A DNA stretch of 64,000 nt from CAVQNQ01 sp963714205 (GTDB lineage: Bacteria > Acidobacteriota > Terriglobia > Bryobacterales > Bryobacteraceae): contig CAVQNQ010000002.1 in the NCBI GenBank assembly GCA_963714205.1, positions 1 to 64,000 on the forward strand, written 5' to 3'. The position numbers and the translations under genes are program-made. The notes beneath the pieces are model-generated. The model was not told the origin of the DNA. It worked only from the letters and a program-made list of their open reading frames with translations, and made no database searches. This document shows, one piece after another, positions 8,502-16,902 of this stretch (its first letter is position 1; each line of letters opens with the position of its first letter).

Positions 8502-9602
8502 ATGATAGGTTCAAATTTTCCCGTACGCCATCATGTTTTTGAGCGCTGCCGGGAAGTGGAGGCTGACATTCGCCGCATAAAGTGGAAGTGGGCGCTCCTG
8601 GCCGTGGTGGTGGTGGCGGCGGGTTGGTGGCTCCGAACTCAGTGGAGAGGATTCGATTGGCGGCTGGCAGAGGCCAGTTTCGCCGGCATGGACTGGCGAT
8701 GGCTCGCGGGAGCCATGGCGGTGGCCGGCGCCAGTTATCTGGTCCGCGCGCTCCGCTGGGCGGTTTTCCTAAAGCCGCTGCGGCCGCACCCCAGCCTGCG
8801 GAACCTGCTATCGGCCACGGTGATCGGCTATATGTCATTGGTTTTATTGGGGCGTCCCGGGGAATTTGTCCGGCCGTACCTGATCGCGGTTAAAGAGCGC
8901 GTGCCCCTGGCTTCGCAACTGGCCGCCCTGGTCCTCGAGCGGATCTTCGATCTGCTGATGGCGCTGCTGATTTTTGCCATAGCCTTGGCGCGGGCGCGCG
9001 CATCCGGCGTACACGTGGGGGCCCGGCTGGCCTGGGTGCTCTCGGCGGGGGGCTGGGTTGTGGGCGTCAGCTGCACGGTATTGCTGCTCCTCCTGCTCGG
9101 ATTGCGCCATTTCTCGGAAACCGCCCGGCGGCGCTTGATGACCGTCGTTGGGTTTCTGCCCGGGAAACTTCACCAGAAGATCGAGAAGTGGATTGTAGCT
9201 TTCCTGGCCGGCGTGGGATCCATGCGCAACGACGCCGCGCTGGGGCTAGTGCTGGCTTACTCGGTCCTGGAATGGGCGATCATTGTGGCATGTTATGGAT
9301 GCGTAATTCGCGCCTTCCCGGCGACGCATGATTTTACGCCCGTGGATGTTTTGATTGTCGCGGGATTTGTGTCTTTCGGAGCCATCGTGCAAATTCCTGG
9401 AATTGGTGGCGGCATGCAGGTATTGGCGGCACTGGTTCTTGTGGAACTGTTTCACCTCCGGTGGGAACCGGCCACATCGTTCGCCGTTGTTTTGTGGCTT
9501 ATTACGTTTGTAGCGATTGTGCCTTTAGGTTTGCTGGTAGCTCTGAAAGAGGGTCTGAGCTGGCGCGGCCTGCGCAGTATACGACTGGAGAAGGACGCAT
9601 GA
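8502..9602 (+). CDS. LPG-synthase-TM/UPF0104 family flippase-like membrane protein
   Basis: Up to 366 residues with about eight hydrophobic helices. It belongs to the lysylphosphatidylglycerol-synthase transmembrane (AglD/UPF0104) family by pattern: RALRWAVFLKPL, then LLGRPGEFVRPYLIAVKE, and later GFVSFGAIVQIPGIGGGMQ. These proteins lack the soluble aminoacyl-transferase domain of MprF and are thought to move lipids or polyprenyl-linked sugars; the substrate is unknown. The start is uncertain. The ATG at 8502 lies inside a possible -10 box, and a GTG at 8556 would fit the conserved N-terminus better. The stop overlaps the nrdR start (ATGA). Confidence 0.8.
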   Translation: MIGSNFPVRHHVFERCREVEADIRRIKWKWALLAVVVVAAGWWLRTQWRGFDWRLAEASFAGMDWRWLAGAMAVAGASYLVRALRWAVFLKPLRPHPSLRNLLSATVIGYMSLVLLGRPGEFVRPYLIAVKERVPLASQLAALVLERIFDLLMALLIFAIALARARASGVHVGARLAWVLSAGGWVVGVSCTVLLLLLLGLRHFSETARRRLMTVVGFLPGKLHQKIEKWIVAFLAGVGSMRNDAALGLVLAYSVLEWAIIVACYGCVIRAFPATHDFTPVDVLIVAGFVSFGAIVQIPGIGGGMQVLAALVLVELFHLRWEPATSFAVVLWLITFVAIVPLGLLVALKEGLSWRGLRSIRLEKDA

Positions 9603-10060
9603 AGTGTCCGTTTTGCAATCACTTGCTCGATAAAGTGGTGGATTCTCGCGAAAGCAAGGATGGCGATGCTATCCGCCGCCGGAGAGAATGCCTGGCCTGC
9701 GAGCGCCGCTTCACCACTTACGAGCGTATAGACGAAGTCCCCTACATGGTTGTAAAGAAAGATGGACGGCGCGAGAAATTCGATCGTCAAAAGGTACTGA
9801 ACGGACTTCTCAAGGCCTGTGAAAAGCGCCCTATCAGCATGGCGAAGCTCTCGGAACTGGTCAACCGGGTAGAAACCAAAGTCAGCGATTCTCCGGACCG
9901 GGAAATATCAACTACAGAAATAGGAGAATTTCTCATGGAGAGGCTTCGGGACCTCGATAAGATAGCCTACGTACGGTTTGCGTCAGTGTATCGAGACTTC
10001 CAGGACGAGCAGGCGTTTTTTAATGAACTGAAGAACTTGATGCGCCAGAAAATACCATAG
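9599..10060 (+). CDS. nrdR: Transcriptional repressor NrdR
   Basis: 153 residues. It has the N-terminal zinc ribbon MKCPFC...CLACERRFTTYER, followed by an ATP-cone domain (about 49-139) with VVKKDGRREKFDRQKV and FASVYRDF. NrdR senses ATP/dATP and represses ribonucleotide reductase genes by binding NrdR boxes. The length matches the family. The start is the ATG overlapping the previous stop, giving the canonical N-terminus. It is coupled to the membrane protein gene upstream and lies 267 bp before rpoD. No NrdR box or nrd gene was recognised in this window. Confidence 0.96.
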   Translation: MKCPFCNHLLDKVVDSRESKDGDAIRRRRECLACERRFTTYERIDEVPYMVVKKDGRREKFDRQKVLNGLLKACEKRPISMAKLSELVNRVETKVSDSPDREISTTEIGEFLMERLRDLDKIAYVRFASVYRDFQDEQAFFNELKNLMRQKIP

Positions 10061-10327
10061 TTCAGAAGGTGTCGAGACCGGTTCCCGGTGCGCTCCGGCA
10101 GCCGAGCGATCCATGTAACCGAAACAGTTCCAAGGCATCTTCTAAAATAGGGCTTTAACTTAGCCGGGGAATGATGATATCATCAGTCGGAAGTCGAACC
10201 CCGAATGCGTTCCATCTTCAAAACATTTCGGGCAGGACCAACCGGTCGGACTTTATTCAGATAATACCCCATTTCCCCGGCATACGAAGCACCGCCGTTC
10301 GCATGTCCGTGGGGAGGTGAGTACCTA
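10061..10327 (+). promoter_or_regulatory. rpoD upstream region with inverted repeats
   Basis: Non-coding 267 bp. Possible -10 boxes are TAAAAT (10143-10148) and GATAAT (about 10259-10264). Two perfect 9-bp arms, GCCGGGGAA (10163-10171) and TTCCCCGGC (10273-10281), could close a long-range stem in a transcript from the upstream promoter. A 12-bp palindrome GATGATATCATC sits at 10173-10184. The Shine-Dalgarno GGGGAGGTGA ends about 7 nt before the rpoD GTG. Promoter assignments are by eye. Confidence 0.4.
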
Positions 10328-11857
10328 GTGGACCAATTCGAAGATCAGTTTTTAGCCGACAACCCCGAAGCTTTGGGCCTCGCATTCGAGGAAGAGACCA
10401 AGTTCTTCGATCCGGAAGCCGCGCACGAAGCGGATTTCCTTCACCCGGCACCGGTCGAGGAATCCATCTACACCGATGATCCGGTGCGCGTGTATCTTCG
10501 GGAGATGGGCGCCGTCCCGCTGCTGACCAGGGAGGGCGAGGTCGATTTGGCCCGCCGGATGGAGCGCGGCAAGTTGCGGATGCAAAAGGCCATTAGCCGC
10601 TCAGCGCTGGTTCAGGGAGTGGTCGTCGAGTTGGCTGACAACGTCAGAAGGGGAACCCTCGAATTGGAGTCGGTGGTAGACCTGGGAGACGTTGAAGAGG
10701 GCACTCCGGCCGATCTGGAAGTGCGTGCCGATGCCGCCCGCCAGTTCCTGGAAGTCGGAACGCTGCACAAAAAGCTGCAACAGCTCCAGGAAAAGGTGGA
10801 GGCGACCGCCATTACCAATAAGAAGGCGCGCAAGCGTCTGTGCGCCCGTCTGAACCGGGCCAAGGTGGAGACTTCCCAGGCGATTCGGCGAGTTCCTTTC
10901 AGGGTCAACAAATGGAAGGACTTCTCGCGCGAGATCGACCGCGCGGTGGAGGATATCAACCACCTCGATAGCGAGATCAAAAAGCTGGAGAGCCGTAGCA
11001 ATCCCCTCCAGCAGGCCCGCCTGCGTGAGTTGAAGCGGGAGATTCGCAAGCGCGAGGCCGTGGCCGGCGCTACTCTTCCGGAATTACGCCACAGTCTGAC
11101 CGTGATACGCCATGGCGAAGCCGAAGCCGAGCGCGCCAAGAAAGACCTTGTGGAAGCCAACCTCCGTCTGGTGGTTTCCGTGGCCAAGAAATACGTAAAC
11201 CGCGGGCTTCACCTGCTGGACCTGATTCAGGAGGGCAACATCGGGCTGATGCGCGCCGCCGACAAATTCGAATACCGCCGGGGCTACAAGTTCTCCACGT
11301 ATGCCACCTGGTGGATTCGGCAGGCGATCACGCGGGCCATCGCGGACCAGTCGCGGACCATCCGCATTCCGGTGCACATGAACGAGAGTATGAACAAGTT
11401 CCTACGGGCTACCAGGGAGCTCGAAAAGGAGTTGGGTCGTACTCCTACAAATGACGAAATCGGGCGGCGGATGGAAATTCCCGTCGAGAAAGTTCAGAAG
11501 TTGAAGACCATCTCGCGGGATCCGGTTTCGCTCGAAACTCCCGTGGGTCGCGATGGCGAATCGGCGCTGGGCGATCTGATCGAGGACCGCTGGGTGGGTT
11601 CGCCGGTGGATGCCGTGATCGAATCCAATGTTCGCGACGAAACCGCTGGCATTCTAAAGACGCTGTCTCCCAAAGAGGAGAAGGTCATCCGGATGCGGTT
11701 CGGGATCGGCTGTGAGCGGGAACACACGCTGGAGGAGATCGGGCAGGAATTCGACGTCACGCGCGAGCGCATTCGCCAGATCGAGGCCAAAGCGCTCAGG
11801 CAATTGCGCGCTCCCGAACGGGCCCGGCGCCTGCGCGCCCTGATGGCCGCACGCTAA
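10328..11857 (+). CDS. rpoD: Primary sigma factor RpoD (sigma-70)
   Basis: 509 residues starting at GTG, with a strong Shine-Dalgarno (GGGGAGGTGA). Region 1.2 begins near residue 50 (DDPVRVYLREMGAVPLLTREGE). A non-conserved region of about 180 residues follows. Region 2 is intact (DLVEANLRLVVSVAKKY, LDLIQEGNIGLMRA, KFSTYATWWIRQAITRAI), as are region 3 and region 4 (HTLEEIGQEFDVTRERIRQIE). The acidic first 45 residues are shorter than a typical region 1.1. It is the housekeeping sigma factor that would read the TTGACA/TANNAT promoters seen in this window. Single gene with its own long leader. Confidence 0.96.
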   Translation: MDQFEDQFLADNPEALGLAFEEETKFFDPEAAHEADFLHPAPVEESIYTDDPVRVYLREMGAVPLLTREGEVDLARRMERGKLRMQKAISRSALVQGVVVELADNVRRGTLELESVVDLGDVEEGTPADLEVRADAARQFLEVGTLHKKLQQLQEKVEATAITNKKARKRLCARLNRAKVETSQAIRRVPFRVNKWKDFSREIDRAVEDINHLDSEIKKLESRSNPLQQARLRELKREIRKREAVAGATLPELRHSLTVIRHGEAEAERAKKDLVEANLRLVVSVAKKYVNRGLHLLDLIQEGNIGLMRAADKFEYRRGYKFSTYATWWIRQAITRAIADQSRTIRIPVHMNESMNKFLRATRELEKELGRTPTNDEIGRRMEIPVEKVQKLKTISRDPVSLETPVGRDGESALGDLIEDRWVGSPVDAVIESNVRDETAGILKTLSPKEEKVIRMRFGIGCEREHTLEEIGQEFDVTRERIRQIEAKALRQLRAPERARRLRALMAAR

Positions 11858-11944
11858 CTCCATTGCCAAGCCGCAGAGAAGAGGCGGGGGGCTGAGGTCC
11901 CACCTCCCTGTTTGTGCACGCCACCTCCATTCCCGGGCTGCGCG

Positions 11945-13195
11945 CTACTTAACCGAAACGAACGCGGGGTCGATGGCTTTGTTCAACGCCTGTCGAAAAT
12001 CGGCCCAAGAGCAACCGGGCGCATCGGACGCCGCGCAACCGGGAATCCGAATCTCCTGAAAAGCCGGCGGATTGGCGGCGCTGAGGCGCTCGGCATTGCG
12101 CATCTGGTCGAGGGTTTGCGCCAGGTACTTGGTGCGCACGGATAGATGCCCGCCCGAATCGCGCCACAGCGAGAAAATGAGCGCGCCGCCGGGCGGCGTC
12201 TCGTCCGGCTGATAACCCATAAGCCGCCATGAAAGGTCCAGCATTCCCGAGATATTCGAAAGGTTCGTGTCGTGGCCGGCAAGAAACAGGAGCGCATCGC
12301 CGGGATGCCCTAGCGCGCCCGGGACTGCGGAGCCGGAGGCCGCCTGTTCCAGAGAACGGAGCACGTGCGCCAGGAGATTGGACCCCCGCGCTCGCGCCAG
12401 ATACGGCGTGCGCCGCATGATTTCGTCATAGACGCCGTGCAGATCGAGCGCGCGGTCCAGATTCTCCCTGGTCAAACGGCCAAATCCGAGATCCCGGCCG
12501 CGAAATCCGTTCGCATACTCGAGCAGCAAGACCTCGCTAAGCGTAGACCCGGCGGCGAAAGGCCCGCTCATTTCGACCGATCTTCCGCTGGATTCAGCGC
12601 CGGCCCCGGACGGCTGATCGAACAGTTTCCGAGGGGCGGCCTTGCCGCCGGTGAGAATGAACTGGAGCGTATCGATGGCCTCGCGATGCTCGGCCACGAG
12701 GCGTTGCGGATCACTCCCCAGCCGCTCCCGCACGGCCTCCAGCGCCTGCTTGGCATTAGGGGCGCCGGCACCGGAGAAAATCGGATCCTGCTTACCCGCG
12801 TCGGAGTGCAGGGCGACTCCGCAGCCGGGAAGGATCGTTTCGGCGAAAGCGCGGCCGGTCTCGAGCGTGCGCTGATCCTTATCGGCCCACACGAAAACGC
12901 GGCTGGCGTCCCGGCAACCTGTGCGGTTCAGCAGCGCTTCCGCTGTGAACCATTCCCGGTAGTAATCGCCGAGGATACCAATCAGCTCGCGGCCGTGGGG
13001 CGTCAGCTCGCCCGGAGCGACGCCCCAATCGGGCCAGGGATCGGGCGAGTACAGTTGGAGCCGCGCGGCGTCCCACGTGGGCGAGCGAACGCCGTGCCGG
13101 CTCACAACAACGACGTACTTCAGCTCCGGGTTGGCGGCGCGGGCGGACCATCCCGCGAGTAAGACCGCGGCCGCCCAGATCCACTTACTTTTCAC
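11945..13195 (-). CDS. Secreted histidine acid phosphatase (phytase-like)
   Basis: 416 residues with a signal peptide (about 1-20, ending WSARA). The branch-2 histidine phosphatase signature RHGVRSP is near residue 33 (His is the phospho-acceptor). The proton-donor motif is LAGHDTNLSNI, in the HD form typical of AppA-type phytase/acid phosphatase and glucose-1-phosphatase. It should release phosphate from organic phosphoesters in the periplasm. Its start overlaps the end of the TonB receptor gene by 11 nt, so the two are co-translated and the receptor probably imports the substrate or product. Phytate as substrate is an inference from this pairing. Confidence 0.85.
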   Translation of the reverse strand: MKSKWIWAAAVLLAGWSARAANPELKYVVVVSRHGVRSPTWDAARLQLYSPDPWPDWGVAPGELTPHGRELIGILGDYYREWFTAEALLNRTGCRDASRVFVWADKDQRTLETGRAFAETILPGCGVALHSDAGKQDPIFSGAGAPNAKQALEAVRERLGSDPQRLVAEHREAIDTLQFILTGGKAAPRKLFDQPSGAGAESSGRSVEMSGPFAAGSTLSEVLLLEYANGFRGRDLGFGRLTRENLDRALDLHGVYDEIMRRTPYLARARGSNLLAHVLRSLEQAASGSAVPGALGHPGDALLFLAGHDTNLSNISGMLDLSWRLMGYQPDETPPGGALIFSLWRDSGGHLSVRTKYLAQTLDQMRNAERLSAANPPAFQEIRIPGCAASDAPGCSWADFRQALNKAIDPAFVSVK

Positions 13196-16061
13196 GATTG
13201 AAAGTGTACCTCAAACCGCCCGTGTAAGTGGGTTTATACCATTCGCGCTGGTTTACGAAGATCTCGCTGCCGGTGTAGTAGCCGAAAACCTCGTTGGTGA
13301 GGTTCAGGCCGTAGACCACCGCGCTCAATCCGTGAGCGATCCGAATGCTCGCCTGGGCGTCTAACTGCGTGTGCGCCAGGGTATAGACGTCGCCGCTCGG
13401 GCCATGCGGGCCGAGACCGCTTACATCCGACGAAGTCTGGTACTCATATTGGTAGATACTCGGACCGTTATAGGAGAGGCCCACTCGAACCGAGAGGCGC
13501 CCGCGATCATAAGTCGGGCTGATGTTCCAGCTATTGGGCGCCTGGCGTTGCAAGGTGGGGCTGTCCAAACGCCCCGGGATGGCCTTAATTTGCGAGGCGG
13601 TCCAGCTATAGTTGGCGAACATACCGAGTCCCCCCAGACGGCCGGGCAGCATCGCGAGCCGCTGTTGATAGGCAACCTCAAGACCATACAGGTACGCGTT
13701 ACTTGCGTTAATCCACTGTGTAACCAGGTCGCCCTGATAGGCACCGGCCGTGGCGGCGTAGGACGTGCTGATCAAAGTGTCATTGATCTGCTTGTAGAAA
13801 AATCCCGCTTGCAGCAATCCGGCCGGCTTTAGAAAACGCTCGTAGAGCAGATCGTAGTTATTGGCGTGTGCTGGTTTCAGCTTGGGATTCCCCGTGGCTA
13901 CGCTTACAGGATTGGTCGAATCGTCTTCCGTAACGTAGGGCACAAGCTGATAGGCGTCCGGGCGGGATACACCGCGGCCATAGACCAGGCGAACATCCGA
14001 CTCGGGCGAGAGCGGGTAGCGGAGAGAAACGCTCGGCAGCACGTTCACATAGGAAGGATTATTGAAAACCGGCACTGGCGTTCCACAGCCCGTGCTGGTG
14101 GGGCAGTTCGAACTCCCCGCTCCATACAATGTAACGTTGTAGCCGCGCGTATCCATCTGGGTGCCTTCGAAGCGAATGCCGGCGACGACGTGCAGTCTGC
14201 CGAAATCCATCGTATTCATGAGATAGCCGGCGGAGATCCGCTCGATGGTATCGAACTCGTTCGGGTACGTGTCCGAGGCGGTCTTATAGCCATCGACATA
14301 GTTAGCGAGGTTGCCGAGCGTGAAACTCTCTAGCTTGTTGAAATCCGAGACGGGGCCGTAGTGGCCTCCGAAGTAATTACCGTTCATATAGTTACTGCTG
14401 CTGAAGCCGCTCAGGAACTGTGTCATGGGATAGTTGGCGGCGCTCCAGCCGTCATAAACGGTTTCCGTGGCGTTCTGATATTTGTGACCGTTGCGCAGCT
14501 TGCCGCCCACTTCGAAGATGGCGTAGTGCGAGCCAATATGATAGTTCACGGAATAGCGAGCTGAAGCCGTCAGGTTAAGCTGCGCGGTCATTCCCCGCGA
14601 AGTGGTGATATCCTTGAAGCCCCAGTTGGAGGCAACCAGGAGCGGAGAGTTCGCGGCATCGCAACCGTTGCCGAAATGCGGAATGGTGGGATCGGTCTGA
14701 GCTGTTGGGTCGTAACCGCACGTGAGCTTCGACCCGATCCACGAGAAGTCGGCTTTCGGATTCCCGGCCGAATCGAGCTCGTAGGAACGGGAAGCCGCCG
14801 CCTCCCAGCTCAGCAGCGACGAGGTGAACTGCTTTCTGCCGCCCGTCGCGTAGCTCGATATCGAGGCATCCGGCCGCTTGCTGGAAGTGTAAAACTTCGA
14901 CGCGCCGGTGGCGACTGGCTCGTAGTACCACTTGTCGCCATAATCCTGAAGGTTCGAATACATGCCCTTGAAGTAGATGCTCGAGAATTCGCCGATCTTA
15001 TAATCCGCGGTGCCGGCAAAACCCCATCGATTACGATAGTAGCGGTATTCGCGAATGGTGTTGTTATCGTAGATCGGCTTGCTGAAGGTAGACGTCGGAT
15101 CTATGGCGGGCTGCAGGTTATCGATGCCGCGCCCGTTGTAATCGTAAGTGCCTCCGAACAGTAGCCCGAGCTTCTTCTCGCGGCCGAAGCGATGGCCGAT
15201 GGTCCCGCCTTCCTGGGTGTTGGCGCGGCCTCCCATGATCGGGTTGTATCCGCCGAGGCCGAAGAGGTTAAACGTGGGAAACTCGCCTGCGGTCTTGGTC
15301 TTCAGGTTGACCGAGCCGCCGATGCCGTCGCCGTCGATATTCGGCGCGAGCGTTTTGTTGATCTCCACCGACTCCACGAGATCCGCGGGAATGACATCGA
15401 GGCGGATCTGCCGCACGGTCGGCTCGGGCGATGGAATCGTGATGCCGTCGACGGTAACGTTAGTCAAACGCGGCTCGGTGCCGCGCACCTGGATATAGAC
15501 GCCTTCGCCCTCGATGCGCTCGAGCGTGACCGAAGGCAGCCGGCCCAGCGCGTCTGCGACGTTGGCGTTCGGTAGTGAGGTAATGACCTCGGCGGGCAGA
15601 ACTTGCAGAATGTTGTCGGCCGCGCGCGTGCGATTGATCGATTCGACCTCGCCGTGCGGGCGCTCCGCCGTGACGATGACCTGCTCGCTCACGGATCCGA
15701 TTTGCATATGTGCATCGATCCGCTGAATTTGGCCGGCGGTCACCTGGACGTCCGCCTGGAAGGTATCGAAGCCGACGTAAGAGACCTGGACCTTGTAGCT
15801 GCCAGGGGCCAGGTTGGTGAACGAGAATTCGCCCTGGGTGTCCGTGGCGGCCGCCAGTTCCATGGGTTGCAGGCGGACCTGCGCGCCCTGCAGGACCGCG
15901 CCGGAACTGTCCACCACGCGTCCGGCGATCACGCCTTTGCCGCTAACATCGGCGGCGGGCGAAACATGGGCCGTTAGAATAAGGGCCACAAGCAGGTTGC
16001 ATATAGCGGGCACAGAACACAACAGCCCGATGTTCCAATCTTCTCGTCTGGCAGTGCGCAT
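13185..16061 (-). CDS. TonB-dependent outer-membrane receptor with N-terminal carboxypeptidase-regulatory domain
   Basis: 958 residues. A signal peptide (about 10-36) is followed by a CarboxypepD_reg-like beta-sandwich (about 42-125, GRVVDSSGAVLQGAQV). Then comes a plug domain (about 140-255, VADALGRLPSVTLERIEGEG, DGDGIGGSVNLKT) and a 22-strand-type barrel to the C-terminus. The plug wording is that of the TonB receptors often found with phytases or carbohydrate enzymes. Shine-Dalgarno AGGAG lies before the ATG. It is the first gene of a bicistron with the acid phosphatase and divergent from a damaged two-component system that could have controlled it. Confidence 0.9.
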   Translation of the reverse strand: MRTARREDWNIGLLCSVPAICNLLVALILTAHVSPAADVSGKGVIAGRVVDSSGAVLQGAQVRLQPMELAAATDTQGEFSFTNLAPGSYKVQVSYVGFDTFQADVQVTAGQIQRIDAHMQIGSVSEQVIVTAERPHGEVESINRTRAADNILQVLPAEVITSLPNANVADALGRLPSVTLERIEGEGVYIQVRGTEPRLTNVTVDGITIPSPEPTVRQIRLDVIPADLVESVEINKTLAPNIDGDGIGGSVNLKTKTAGEFPTFNLFGLGGYNPIMGGRANTQEGGTIGHRFGREKKLGLLFGGTYDYNGRGIDNLQPAIDPTSTFSKPIYDNNTIREYRYYRNRWGFAGTADYKIGEFSSIYFKGMYSNLQDYGDKWYYEPVATGASKFYTSSKRPDASISSYATGGRKQFTSSLLSWEAAASRSYELDSAGNPKADFSWIGSKLTCGYDPTAQTDPTIPHFGNGCDAANSPLLVASNWGFKDITTSRGMTAQLNLTASARYSVNYHIGSHYAIFEVGGKLRNGHKYQNATETVYDGWSAANYPMTQFLSGFSSSNYMNGNYFGGHYGPVSDFNKLESFTLGNLANYVDGYKTASDTYPNEFDTIERISAGYLMNTMDFGRLHVVAGIRFEGTQMDTRGYNVTLYGAGSSNCPTSTGCGTPVPVFNNPSYVNVLPSVSLRYPLSPESDVRLVYGRGVSRPDAYQLVPYVTEDDSTNPVSVATGNPKLKPAHANNYDLLYERFLKPAGLLQAGFFYKQINDTLISTSYAATAGAYQGDLVTQWINASNAYLYGLEVAYQQRLAMLPGRLGGLGMFANYSWTASQIKAIPGRLDSPTLQRQAPNSWNISPTYDRGRLSVRVGLSYNGPSIYQYEYQTSSDVSGLGPHGPSGDVYTLAHTQLDAQASIRIAHGLSAVVYGLNLTNEVFGYYTGSEIFVNQREWYKPTYTGGLRYTFNREK

Positions 16062-16216
16062 AACAGTTCTCCTACTTACGTTTCTCTTTCCTTTCGCGGG
16101 AAGTGAACAGGGTACGGAGGCATTAGAGCAAGCGAGTCTGAGAACAATCTAAGGAACCGGACCGCAGACCGGAATTTTACGGTTTTGTCATCGGAAATTA
16201 ACATCCGAAAGGCAAG
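16062..16216. other. Divergent intergenic region, TonB receptor / response regulator
   Basis: About 155 bp between divergent genes. It contains the Shine-Dalgarno of the TonB receptor (minus strand) and presumably both promoters. No convincing -35/-10 pair or operator was identified by eye. Confidence 0.3.
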
Positions 16217-16224
16217 ATGGCCAT

Positions 16225-16902
16225 ATACGAATCCTGGTAGCCGAAGACAGACCGAAGACTGCCGATTTGCTGCGCAGAGCTCTTGAGAGTGAGGGGCATT
16301 CCGTCCTGCTTGCCTGTGACGGGGATCGAGCGCTGAAGCTCGGCTTGACCGCCGACCTCGACGTGATCCTTCTCGACATCATGCTGCCTCGCCTGGATGG
16401 CCTGAGTGTCCTGAGGAAACTGCGCGAAGCGAGGGTGCGCACGCCCGTAATGATCGTGTCGGCGCGCGACGCGGGTCCCGACATCGTCGAGGGGCTGGAC
16501 TGCGGCGCCGACGACTATCTGACGAAGCCATTCGAATTGGAAATCCTGCTCGCGCGCATCAGAGCCGTCGCCCGGCGCGCTCCGGCGGCGCCGCCAGTGG
16601 ACCTGACATTCCAGGATTTGAGGCTCAATCCCGCCACTTACCAACTTCAGCGCGGCGACCGGACGGCATCTCTGACGCGGACCGAGTATGCGCTATTGGA
16701 AACGCTGATACGGCGCGCCGGAATGGTGGTGCCGAGAGAGGTGCTGATAGAAGAAGGCTGGGGAAGAGAGTCCGACGTTAACGACGCCAACCTGTACTTC
16801 TTTGTGCGGGCCTTGCGAACGAAGATCACGCAACCCGGCGAGACCGAGCTGCTGCACACGGTACGCGGGGTGGGTTACTCGATTCGGAGCGAAAGCTGTT
16901 GA
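16225..16902 (+). CDS. OmpR-family response regulator with displaced start
   Basis: The receiver domain is complete from its first strand (IRILVAED), with phospho-acceptor Asp in LLDIMLPRLDG, the conserved Lys in DYLTKPFE, and an OmpR winged helix ending HTVRGVGYSIR. No ATG, GTG or TTG precedes the receiver strand in this frame; the nearest in-frame candidates are ATA at 16225 and a TTG at 16267 that would cut off the first strand and acidic pair. An ATG at 16217 lies two bases out of frame and reads only MAIYESW. Removing one TA of the ATATA at 16223-16227 would give MAIRILVAED. It is therefore likely a start-proximal 2-nt insertion, or a rare AUA start. The stop overlaps the kinase start (TTGA). 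Confidence 0.7.
   Translation: MRILVAEDRPKTADLLRRALESEGHSVLLACDGDRALKLGLTADLDVILLDIMLPRLDGLSVLRKLREARVRTPVMIVSARDAGPDIVEGLDCGADDYLTKPFELEILLARIRAVARRAPAAPPVDLTFQDLRLNPATYQLQRGDRTASLTRTEYALLETLIRRAGMVVPREVLIEEGWGRESDVNDANLYFFVRALRTKITQPGETELLHTVRGVGYSIRSESC

Noticed and set aside
10173..10184. GATGATATCATC as an NrdR box
   Set aside because: It does not match the NrdR-box consensus and rpoD is not a known NrdR target; kept only as a palindrome.
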